Part shown: in pieces, positions 12,230 to 19,626 of the stretch
How the letters are laid out: the number at the start of each line of letters is the position of its first letter
How positions within the stretch are numbered: the stretch's first letter is position 1
NCBI GenBank assembly: GCA_026398275.1
Contig: JAPLTF010000062.1
Location: 1 to 64,000 of the forward strand
Origin: Verrucomicrobiota bacterium
GTDB lineage: Bacteria; Verrucomicrobiota; Verrucomicrobiia; Chthoniobacterales; Terrimicrobiaceae
Direction: 5' to 3'
DNA: 64,000 nt
Position numbers and translations under genes: made by a program
Notes under the pieces: generated by a model
Told to the model about the DNA's origin: nothing
What the model saw: only the letters and a program-made list of their open reading frames with translations
The model's database searches: none

Positions 12230-13254
12230 AGGATCAACCGCTCTCGATTCTTGGCGTCGGATGCGTGACGGCTCTCGGGCGGGAATGGGAGACCGTCTGG
12301 CAGAAAATCTGCGCTGGGGTGCCCCCGGAGCCCGAGTCCCTGCCATGTCCGGGGAGCCTGCCTGTCGCTGTCTACAAGACCGCGCTGCCCGGCGTTCCGG
12401 ATGCCATCAGCGCGCGTTTGCGGCGGTCCGGACCGATCTCGTATTTAGCCTGCGCGGCGGCTGCGGATGCCGTTCTACAGGCAGGGCCGCTTCCCTGCGG
12501 GCGGACGGCTTTGGTTTTTGCAGCATCGGATGGAGCGGTTTCCTACACCCGGCGGTTTTACGAGGAGGTGGTGGGGCGCGGGGCCGGCAGCCCGCTGCTT
12601 TTTCCGGAGACTGTCTACAATGCCCCCGCCAGCCATGTTGCGGCGATGCTTGGCCTGGATGGGACAGTGCTGACTCTCGTGAATGATGCGACCGCCGGCA
12701 TGGATGCGCTTTCTACTGCTGCCGACCTCATTTCTTCGGGCGATGCGGATCGTTGCCTTGTTGTCGCCGCCGAGGAGCTGGATTGGATTTCGTGCGACGG
12801 ATACCGGCGGTGGAAACTGGCGGCATCCGGTTCCGGAGATGGGGCCGTGCTCGCCGAGGGGGCGGTCGCGCTCGTGCTGGGCCCGCCGTCTGCTTCCTGC
12901 GTGCAGATCTCGAGGATTCATCCGGGCAGGACACTGCTCCGTCACCGGGCCGCCGGACAAACGATCCGGCAGGTTCTTGCGGAGCTGGCGGATGGAGCGA
13001 CTCCCGACCTTGCTGTGCTTTCCTCCACCGGCTCACGGACGGGGATCGTCGAGGAATCGCTGGTGCGGGAGTGCTTCCCGCGCGCCCGCCTCCTCTTTCC
13101 GAAGCGCGTTGCCGGCAACGCGTTTGCCGCATCCACTCTTTTGCAATGCCTGTGTGCCTGGCAGGAACTGCAGTGCGGAGGGCAGGCGATTGTCCCGGTG
13201 CTGGGTTCGAGCGGGCAGGTCGGAGGCGCATTCCTGAAAGGCCCGGAGATCTGA
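12226..13254 (+). CDS. Degenerate ketosynthase (chain-length-factor-like partner)
   Basis: 342 residues with the thiolase fold (LGVGCVTALG at the N-terminus; the C-terminal strand is recognisable), but with no catalytic residues. The active-site cysteine is replaced by Ala155 in LVNDATAGMDA, the first His motif reads SSTGSRTG, and the second reads KRVAGNAFAAS with Asn for His. It is also ~60 residues shorter than its neighbour. The ATGA overlap with the intact ketosynthase suggests equal synthesis and a heterodimer, as for chain length factors of type II PKS. Known CLFs usually have Gln at the cysteine position, so Ala here sets it apart. It is not a simple pseudogene, because the frame is clean. 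Confidence 0.7.
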   Translation: MKDQPLSILGVGCVTALGREWETVWQKICAGVPPEPESLPCPGSLPVAVYKTALPGVPDAISARLRRSGPISYLACAAAADAVLQAGPLPCGRTALVFAASDGAVSYTRRFYEEVVGRGAGSPLLFPETVYNAPASHVAAMLGLDGTVLTLVNDATAGMDALSTAADLISSGDADRCLVVAAEELDWISCDGYRRWKLAASGSGDGAVLAEGAVALVLGPPSASCVQISRIHPGRTLLRHRAAGQTIRQVLAELADGATPDLAVLSSTGSRTGIVEESLVRECFPRARLLFPKRVAGNAFAASTLLQCLCAWQELQCGGQAIVPVLGSSGQVGGAFLKGPEI

Positions 13255-13504
13255 ACCCGAAAACGGCGGAAAGAGGCCCGCGAATTACAGAATCCCCGCG
13301 AATGGGAACGACTTTCAGCTGGAAAACATCACCCGCATCTTCCCGCGTTCATTCGTCCGTCTTTCTCGTCAGATTTGCGTTCATTCGCTTGATTCGCGGG
13401 CAAAGTCCGGGTCCGGGCTCAAATCGCACCGAAAACGCTGGAAGCGATCAGAAGTTTTGTGGAATATGCCCCAATTCACCGGGAGACCGCGGTGTGCCAA
13501 TTCT

Positions 13505-14428
13505 ATGAAAAAAGAAGTCATTCCCCACGCTGGCTGGAACCGCAATCTCTCCCTCGCCAACGACCATGCCGAGGTTGTTGTCACACTGGACGTCGGCCCC
13601 CGCATCCTCAGCTACAAGCGCCCGGACGGCGAAAACGTTTTTAAAAACTACGACGATCAGCTCGGGGGATCGGGCGAATCGGATTGGAAAATCCGTGGCG
13701 GCCACCGGTTCTGGATCGCCCCCGAGGACGAGGTGATCTCCTACCATTTGGACAACCATCCGGTCGATTACCGGATCGAGGAGTTCACCGAGGAGATTGT
13801 GATCGATTCCCTCCAGTCGCAGTCCGGGCGGATCATGAAAACCCTGGGCGTCACGCTGGCGGACAACGATTCGCACGTGACCGTCCGCCACACGGCGAGG
13901 AACGACGGCGACGAGCCGATCCAGATCGCATCGTGGGCGCTCAGCGTCATGAAGCCGGGCGGCGTCGAAATTATTCCGCAGCCGCCCCTGGGGGTGCATC
14001 CGCGCGACCTGCTTCCCAACCGCGGCATCGTTCTCTGGCCCTACACCGATCTTTCCGACGCCCGCTGGCATCTGGGCCGGGAATTTTTCACCCTCCGCCA
14101 GAGCGGGGGATTTCCTCCGACCAAAATCGGGCTGGCGCACCGGGAGAAGTGGATCGCCTACGTCATCGAGGACTCACTTTTCATCAAGACTTTCGACCAT
14201 GTGACCGGCGCGGTCTACCCCGATGGCGGATGCAACTTCGAGACGTTCACGAACGACGAGATGCTCGAGATCGAGTCCCTGAGCCCGCTTGCGGCCCTGG
14301 CCCCGGGCGAGTCGGTCTCGCATACGGAAAACTGGTATCTCTTCCCGATCGGCGGCGAGGCGCAGATCGAGTCCGAGGAGGCGCTTGCCAACTGGCTGAA
14401 ACCCTTCCTACAACGAGCGGGGGTCTGA
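13505..14428 (+). CDS. DUF4380-like, galactose-mutarotase-fold protein
   Basis: 307 residues, no signal peptide. The pattern HAEVVVTLDVGPRIL, GGHRFWIAPE, an all-beta layout and the end SHTENWYLF resemble DUF4380 / aldose-epimerase-like beta-sandwich proteins, whose role is poorly known and may be sugar binding or epimerisation. The ATG at 13505 is chosen over an open start at 13457 because the family-like part begins there (MKKEVIPHAGWNRNLSL). The 250-bp gap before it (13255-13504) has no gene that I can see. The lipoprotein gene follows after 3 bp and is probably cotranscribed. Confidence 0.55.
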   Translation: MKKEVIPHAGWNRNLSLANDHAEVVVTLDVGPRILSYKRPDGENVFKNYDDQLGGSGESDWKIRGGHRFWIAPEDEVISYHLDNHPVDYRIEEFTEEIVIDSLQSQSGRIMKTLGVTLADNDSHVTVRHTARNDGDEPIQIASWALSVMKPGGVEIIPQPPLGVHPRDLLPNRGIVLWPYTDLSDARWHLGREFFTLRQSGGFPPTKIGLAHREKWIAYVIEDSLFIKTFDHVTGAVYPDGGCNFETFTNDEMLEIESLSPLAALAPGESVSHTENWYLFPIGGEAQIESEEALANWLKPFLQRAGV

Positions 14429-14431
14429 GCG

Positions 14432-14920
14432 ATGAAAATGAAAAATTGGAAATTCGAGGTGTCCCGGCTGCTGGCCGGGTTGTGCGTGCTGCTGGCGATC
14501 TCCGGTTGCGAGACCGTGGACGTGAACGCCGGGGCAAGGGCGGAGATGAATGCCGCGATCGCAAGCGAGCAGCCCGGCGACTATTTCATCGGCCGCCGGA
14601 TGTATAAGCAGGATTACAAAATGTGGGGCTGGGTCCGCGAGCCGGGCAAGCCGTGGAAAACCGCCAGGCACGTGATGTTCAACGAGCAGATCAAGCTCGC
14701 TCCGGACCGCGAGGCCGGGAAGCTCGGGTCGGACAACAATTACGAATACCGTCTGACCGGCGGCTTCTCCGGCCAGCTCATCTACGAGCCGGCCAGCGAC
14801 CGCTTCTATCCCGAGTTCGTCCTGAAAGGCTACGAGCTGAAGTCCACGACTCCGGCTCTGATCTACAGCACGAAGCGCGAGGAAGATCCCGCCGTCCGGA
14901 TCCTGGCGCCCCCGCTGTAA
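14432..14920 (+). CDS. Small lipoprotein of unknown function
   Basis: 162 residues with a positively charged start, a hydrophobic core and the lipobox LAISGC (lipid on C26). The mature part is polar, with RRMYKQDYKMWGWVREPG, and has no domain that I recognise. It starts 3 bp after the DUF4380-like gene, so the two form a unit. Its stop is 1 bp from the stop of the convergent SulP gene, leaving no room for a separate terminator. Confidence 0.6.
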   Translation: MKMKNWKFEVSRLLAGLCVLLAISGCETVDVNAGARAEMNAAIASEQPGDYFIGRRMYKQDYKMWGWVREPGKPWKTARHVMFNEQIKLAPDREAGKLGSDNNYEYRLTGGFSGQLIYEPASDRFYPEFVLKGYELKSTTPALIYSTKREEDPAVRILAPPL

Positions 14921-14921
14921 T

Positions 14922-16646
14922 TCAGTCCTTCAGGATTTCGTTCGCCCTCGCGAGCGCATGGTCGAAATGCGCGCAGAGGTTTTTGCGGCCGATCACCTCG
15001 ACAAATCCCGACCTGCGCAGCATGTCGAGCGGCTGGCGGTGCAGCCCGCTGAGGATCACGGTTCCCTTCTGCTTTTGCATCCGCTCGGTGACGCTTTCCA
15101 GCGTGTTCAGCGCCGTGGCATCCATGGCGCTGACAAGGTGCAGGCGGAGGATCAGGACTTTCGGCATCTTGTTCAACCCCTCCATGGCATCCTCCATCTT
15201 CTCCGCCGCCCCGAAGAGGAACGGCCCGAAAATCCTGTAGACGAGCACGCCGTCCGGGATGGTTTTCCCCTGGGCCATCTGCTCCGGGGATTCCAGGATG
15301 TCGTCCTCGGTGACGCGGGAGACCTCGGTGGTTTGCGAAACGCGCTTGATGAATAGGATTGCGGCCAGGACCATGCCGACCTCGACGGCGATCACCAGAT
15401 CGAAGATGACCGTCAGCGCGAACGTGGTGACCAGCACGGCGGCATCGCTCAGGGGCATCAGATTGAGTCGCTTCATCTCGTGCCATTCGCCCATGCGGAA
15501 CGCGACGACCACAAGGACGGCGGACATCGCCGCGACCGGAACAAAGGCGGCTCCTTTAGCGAAGAGTATGACGACGAGAAGGAGCGTGGCGCTGTGGATG
15601 ATGCCGGAGATCGGTGACCTGGCTCCATTGGTCACATTCGCCGAGGTGCGCGCGATCGCGCCCGTGGCCGGCAGACCACAGAAGAACGGGCAGACGATAT
15701 TCGCCACCCCCTGCGCGATGAGCTCGGTGTTGCTGTCATGCCTGTCGCCGGTCATCCCGTCGGCCACCACGGCGGAGAGCAGCGACTCGATCGCTCCCAG
15801 CAGGGCAATCGCCGTTGCCGGGCCGATGAGATCGCGGACCTGGCTCCACGTAAACTCCGGCCAGTGAATCCCCGGCAGGCCCTGCGGGATCGCGTTCGCA
15901 CCGTATTTTGCCCCGATCGTCGCCACATCGAATCCGTGCTGCAGTCCGGCCACCATCACGACCAGCGTGGCCACCACCATGGCCACGATCGAGCCGGGGA
16001 TCTTTTTGATTCCGAGGCGCGGCCAGAAAATGATGACGGCCACGCACGCTGCGGCCACGGCGAGGTTCACCGGGTTTGCGTGCGGGAGATTTTCCCAGAG
16101 CCACTGGATCTTTTCCAGAAACTCGCGGGGCGGCGGGGTGTCCGCGCGGATGCCGAGAAAATCCGCGGCCTGCGTGGACATGATCGAGACGGCGATGCCG
16201 GTTGTGAATCCGCTTGTGACCGGCCACGGGATGAATTTGATCAATGCCCCCATCCGGGTCAGACCCATGACGACGAGGATGACCCCGGCCATGACGGTGG
16301 CGAGCATGAGTCCTCCGAATCCGTGCTGTTCGATCACCAGGAGCACGATGGGAACAAACGCGGCGGTCGGCCCGCCGATCTGGACGCGGGTTCCGCCGAG
16401 CAGCGAGATGAGAAAACCCGCGATGATGGCGGTGAACATCCCCAGCGCCGGGGCCGGAAAAGGTGTCTGGGTTCCCGCAGGCACGCTCGCGATGCCCAGC
16501 GCCAGAGCCAGCGGCAGCGCGACCAGTCCGACCGTGACGCCGGCCATCAGGTCCGAGCCCAGATCGCTCCGGTTGTATCCCCGCGAAAGGACCGTCAGGA
16601 TTCTTGGCGCAAAAACCGGTTTTGTCTGACTCGCCTGATTGCTCAC
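14922..16646 (-). CDS. SulP-family anion transporter with STAS domain
   Basis: 574 residues. The membrane part has ~10-12 spans, including GVTVGLVALPLALALGIASV and FPAPALGMFTAIIAGFLISLLGGTRVQIGGPTAAF pieces typical of SulP/SLC26. A cytoplasmic STAS domain covers residues ~440-565 (VLILRLHLVSAMDATALNTL). Members carry sulfate, bicarbonate or dicarboxylates; the substrate cannot be told here. Its start overlaps the upp stop by ATGA, so it is the second gene of an upp-sulP unit, an arrangement without an obvious functional link. Confidence 0.88.
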   Translation of the reverse strand: MSNQASQTKPVFAPRILTVLSRGYNRSDLGSDLMAGVTVGLVALPLALALGIASVPAGTQTPFPAPALGMFTAIIAGFLISLLGGTRVQIGGPTAAFVPIVLLVIEQHGFGGLMLATVMAGVILVVMGLTRMGALIKFIPWPVTSGFTTGIAVSIMSTQAADFLGIRADTPPPREFLEKIQWLWENLPHANPVNLAVAAACVAVIIFWPRLGIKKIPGSIVAMVVATLVVMVAGLQHGFDVATIGAKYGANAIPQGLPGIHWPEFTWSQVRDLIGPATAIALLGAIESLLSAVVADGMTGDRHDSNTELIAQGVANIVCPFFCGLPATGAIARTSANVTNGARSPISGIIHSATLLLVVILFAKGAAFVPVAAMSAVLVVVAFRMGEWHEMKRLNLMPLSDAAVLVTTFALTVIFDLVIAVEVGMVLAAILFIKRVSQTTEVSRVTEDDILESPEQMAQGKTIPDGVLVYRIFGPFLFGAAEKMEDAMEGLNKMPKVLILRLHLVSAMDATALNTLESVTERMQKQKGTVILSGLHRQPLDMLRRSGFVEVIGRKNLCAHFDHALARANEILKD

Positions 16647-17266
16647 GTGCCGAAATACCTGTCTCCCGCATCCCCGAGCCCGGGAACAATGTAGGCTTTT
16701 TCGTTCAGTTCCGCATCGAGCGCCGCAAGAAAAATCGGGACATCCGCATGGCGCGACTGGAACAGCTCGACTCCCGGTCGCGCTCCGATCAGCGCCAGCA
16801 TCCGAAGGTTTTTTGCCCCCGCGGCTTTGAGCTTGTCCACCGCATCCGCCGCGCTCTGGCCGGTGGCGAGCATGGGGTCCACGAGGAAGATGTCCGAGTT
16901 CTCCAGCGGCGGAGTTTTGAAGTAGTAGCTCTGCGGCTCGAACGTGTCCTCGTCCCGGTAGAGCCCGACATGCCCGACACGCGCGTCCGGAAACACCTGG
17001 AGCAGCGCCTCCGCCATCCCAAGACCGGCGCGCAGGATCGGGATGATCACGAGCGGGCGTGCCAGTTCATGCCCGGTGCAGGACGACAGCGGGGACTGAA
17101 TCGGAACCTCCTTCAATTTCAAATCGCGCGAGGCCTCGACCCCTACAATCACCGCGAGTTCCCGCAACGCCCTGCGAAAATCGCCCAACAAAGTCTCCCT
17201 GCTTCTGAGGCGGGAGACGCCCACCCTCACCATGGAATGCTCCACAACCCGACACCCTGAAATCAT
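16643..17266 (-). CDS. upp: Uracil phosphoribosyltransferase
   Basis: 207 residues. It makes UMP from uracil and PRPP in pyrimidine salvage. The PRPP loop is DIFLVDPMLATGQSA, and the uracil-binding end GLGDAGDRYFGT is complete. The N-terminal part (VEHSMVRVGVSRLRSRETLLGDFRRALREL) matches the HPLVxHKLxxLRDxxT region of the family, which supports the ATG at 17266. A GTG at 17302 is in frame but would add 12 unrelated residues. The gene overlaps the SulP gene that follows. Confidence 0.92.
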   Translation of the reverse strand: MISGCRVVEHSMVRVGVSRLRSRETLLGDFRRALRELAVIVGVEASRDLKLKEVPIQSPLSSCTGHELARPLVIIPILRAGLGMAEALLQVFPDARVGHVGLYRDEDTFEPQSYYFKTPPLENSDIFLVDPMLATGQSAADAVDKLKAAGAKNLRMLALIGARPGVELFQSRHADVPIFLAALDAELNEKAYIVPGLGDAGDRYFGT

Positions 17267-17364
17267 GGAAAAGAAGGTTAAGCAAAGTCCCGCCGCTTGC
17301 ACAGGAGGAAAAGGCCCTCTCGTGCGCGCGTAACGCCAGCGATTTTTGGGCGGATAAGCTCGCG

Positions 17365-17395
17365 GCCCGGAGGGAGCGTTGCCCTCCCTCGCGCT
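17365..17395. repeat. Short GC-rich inverted repeat between a GT9 gene and upp
   Basis: GGAGGG (17369-17374) and CCCTCC (17382-17387) can pair around a 7-base loop downstream of the GT9 gene, which is read leftwards. There is no T-run on either side, so it is at best a weak terminator. The rest of 17267-17443 shows nothing clear. Confidence 0.3.
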
Positions 17396-17443
17396 CCTTA
17401 TGTGTCAGCGATCCGGTTTATTCCCCTGCACGGAAGCTTCCTG

Positions 17444-18775
17444 TCATGGCACCGTCGCACCGCTTCTCACTGACAGGGCCTCAGAGACCGCTTCCAGAAC
17501 GGTCTCCACGGAGATGCTTTTCATGCAGACATTGTCGCGGCACGAGGTCTGACGGTTGTTGGTGGCGCTCACGCAGGGGCTGCAGGCCAGGCCCGCCGTG
17601 ATCGTCTTGCAGCGGGGGAGAAGGACCCCGAAGAGCCGGGGGGTTTCCGGGCCGAAGAGCACGACGGTGTTGACGCCGGTGAGCGTCGCAAAATGAGCGG
17701 GGCCGCTGTCATTTGTCACCAGCACATCCGCCAGGTTGTAGAGGGCGAGGAGTTCGCGCAGGGTGGTTTTCCCAGCGGTGCTGAAAGCCCGCCCCGACCC
17801 CACGGCCTTCGCGCTGTCCGCCGTCTTGGTGGCTTCCGCAGGTCCGCCGGTGAAGGCGATGAACACGTCCGGAGACAGGGCGAGGATCCGTTTGGCCAGT
17901 TCGATGTAGTTCGCATCCGCCCAGCGCCGCAGCGGAAGCAGATCGCTCGCGTTGGCGTTCAGCAGGACGAGAGCGCGCGGTTTCTGCCCGCACTCACGGG
18001 AGAGCAGGCTGGTCATGGATTCGGTCTCAGCCGCAGTCGGAATGAATCGGGGCGGCTCAAAGTGGTGGGGATCCGGAGGCACCCAGTTGAACTGGGGGAA
18101 GGCCTCCGGAGGCATGTCAAGGGCAGCGACGAGGCTGCGGAACGTGCTGCTCGTGTGAAGGTGCGGGTTGTATCTGGGCCGGTGGGTGAACAGGGTTCCC
18201 CGCCAGGGGCCTTCCATGAAATACGCGTGAAATCCCACGCGCTTCGGAATGCCGGTCAGGAAGCTGAACGCCGCCGTGGCGCGCGCAAAAAATTCCAGAT
18301 CAATCAACGCCTCGAGTTTCAGACGGCGGATCTGCATCAGCCGTCGCATCGCGCTCAGGACAATTTTGTCGAGGCTGCCGGTGTTGATCGTCAGGACATT
18401 TTCCACCGGGATCAGATCGTGGGCGTCGAGGATGAAACGGTTTTCGTCAAAAACGAGAAAATAGACATTTTCCCTGCCGAACCTCGTGACCGCATCCCGA
18501 ATGGCCGCGCCGGCGAGAACAGTTGATCCCTGCTCGGCCAGTTTGACGAAGAGCAGTCCTTTTCTGCCGGTGGACCCGGATTTTGGAAAGGGCCCGGACA
18601 GAAGGCGAAGGCACTCGCAGGCGAGGCAGGCTGCGCCACCAACCCACCGGTCCATCCGCTGAAAAAGCCGTGTGTTTGAAGCCAGGCCGGCCATCAGACG
18701 GGCGGGAGGGATATTTCGGGAAGACGCATCCGAAAACCCATATCCTCCGGCACTCCCGCGCGCAACACTCTTCAT
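17444..18775 (-). CDS. Glycosyltransferase family 9 (heptosyltransferase-like)
   Basis: 443 residues. The family transfers heptose or related sugars to the lipopolysaccharide core from ADP-sugars at the inner membrane face. The N-terminal Rossmann half starts with GRKGLLFVKLAEQGSTVLA. The C-terminal donor-binding half has ADVLVTNDSGPAHFATLTG and FGPETPRLFG, and a cysteine-rich end (CSPCVSATNNRQTSCRDNVCM) as in many GT9 proteins. The first ~60 residues are poorly conserved, so the start may be later (Met28). It is divergent from the lipoprotein gene at 18878, with ~100 bp between for both promoters. Acceptor and sugar are unknown. Confidence 0.8.
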   Translation of the reverse strand: MKSVARGSAGGYGFSDASSRNIPPARLMAGLASNTRLFQRMDRWVGGAACLACECLRLLSGPFPKSGSTGRKGLLFVKLAEQGSTVLAGAAIRDAVTRFGRENVYFLVFDENRFILDAHDLIPVENVLTINTGSLDKIVLSAMRRLMQIRRLKLEALIDLEFFARATAAFSFLTGIPKRVGFHAYFMEGPWRGTLFTHRPRYNPHLHTSSTFRSLVAALDMPPEAFPQFNWVPPDPHHFEPPRFIPTAAETESMTSLLSRECGQKPRALVLLNANASDLLPLRRWADANYIELAKRILALSPDVFIAFTGGPAEATKTADSAKAVGSGRAFSTAGKTTLRELLALYNLADVLVTNDSGPAHFATLTGVNTVVLFGPETPRLFGVLLPRCKTITAGLACSPCVSATNNRQTSCRDNVCMKSISVETVLEAVSEALSVRSGATVP

Positions 18776-18877
18776 TGGTTGGCGGGGAGCGATATTTGGT
18801 TTTGCAAAGCCCGCGGGTCGGGAGTATGACTCGACAGTCGGACACCGGTCCGGTTTTCAGAAAACTCCACATTATCC

Positions 18878-19393
18878 ATGAGCCACTTTTCTCCCCGCCT
18901 GATCCTTCTCGCTGCCATCGCGCTCATCGCGGGAGGCTGCGCATCCGGCCCGCAGGTTGACCCGGCGGTCACTTCGTCCGCGACCTCCCGTGGAGTCAAT
19001 CCCGGAACCGTTCTCAAAATGTCGAACGCCCGCGTTTTGGACTACGACGACATTCTGAACCTTGTGAGCAAAGGCGAGCCGTCGAGCACAATTGTGGCCT
19101 ACCTCAACAGCACGCGGAAGGTTTACGACTTCAGTTATGCCCAGCTGGCCGGGTTGAAATCCGCCGGAGCCACCCCCCAGCTTCTCAACTATCTCACCGA
19201 GACGCAGGGCTTCTACGGAAACAATTCGCCCCGCCAGAAATCCAGGGTGGCGAAGATGCAGAAGGACCAATACTACAACAGTCCTTACTACCAGGATAAA
19301 CAGCCGTTTGCCTACAATGCGCCGGCTATCGATGACTGGTATGACTCGGGTTACGAGGAGTCGCTTTACAGCCCATTTTCCTTCAACAACTGA
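18878..19393 (+). CDS. Small lipoprotein of unknown function
   Basis: 171 residues with the lipobox LIAGGC (C21). The central part (YDDILNLVSKGEPSSTIVAYLNSTRKVYDFSYAQLAGLKSAGATPQLLNYL) looks like a compact helical domain predicted to sense or bind at the envelope. The C-terminus is rich in Tyr and Asn (YYNSPYYQDK). I do not recognise a function. The 233 bp that follow (19394-19626) hold no convincing gene. Confidence 0.6.
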   Translation: MSHFSPRLILLAAIALIAGGCASGPQVDPAVTSSATSRGVNPGTVLKMSNARVLDYDDILNLVSKGEPSSTIVAYLNSTRKVYDFSYAQLAGLKSAGATPQLLNYLTETQGFYGNNSPRQKSRVAKMQKDQYYNSPYYQDKQPFAYNAPAIDDWYDSGYEESLYSPFSFNN

Positions 19394-19626
19394 GCGATGC
19401 CGATGGGCGTAGATCGCCGGTGGCGCCAGCGGTTCCTTCTGCCCCCTGTGCCGCTCATCAAGGTGACCGGGCGCATCCTTGGTGCCGAGGTTGAGAAGCA
19501 TGAGTGGAGGAAGATTCACTCCAGGCGGGCGAGTTGCGCCGTGCCCGGGGATCTGCGCGGGCGGGATGGGGCGCTGAGATTTTATTTTGAATCCGGACAG
19601 GCGACGGAACTTTTCCTGTTCAAGTT

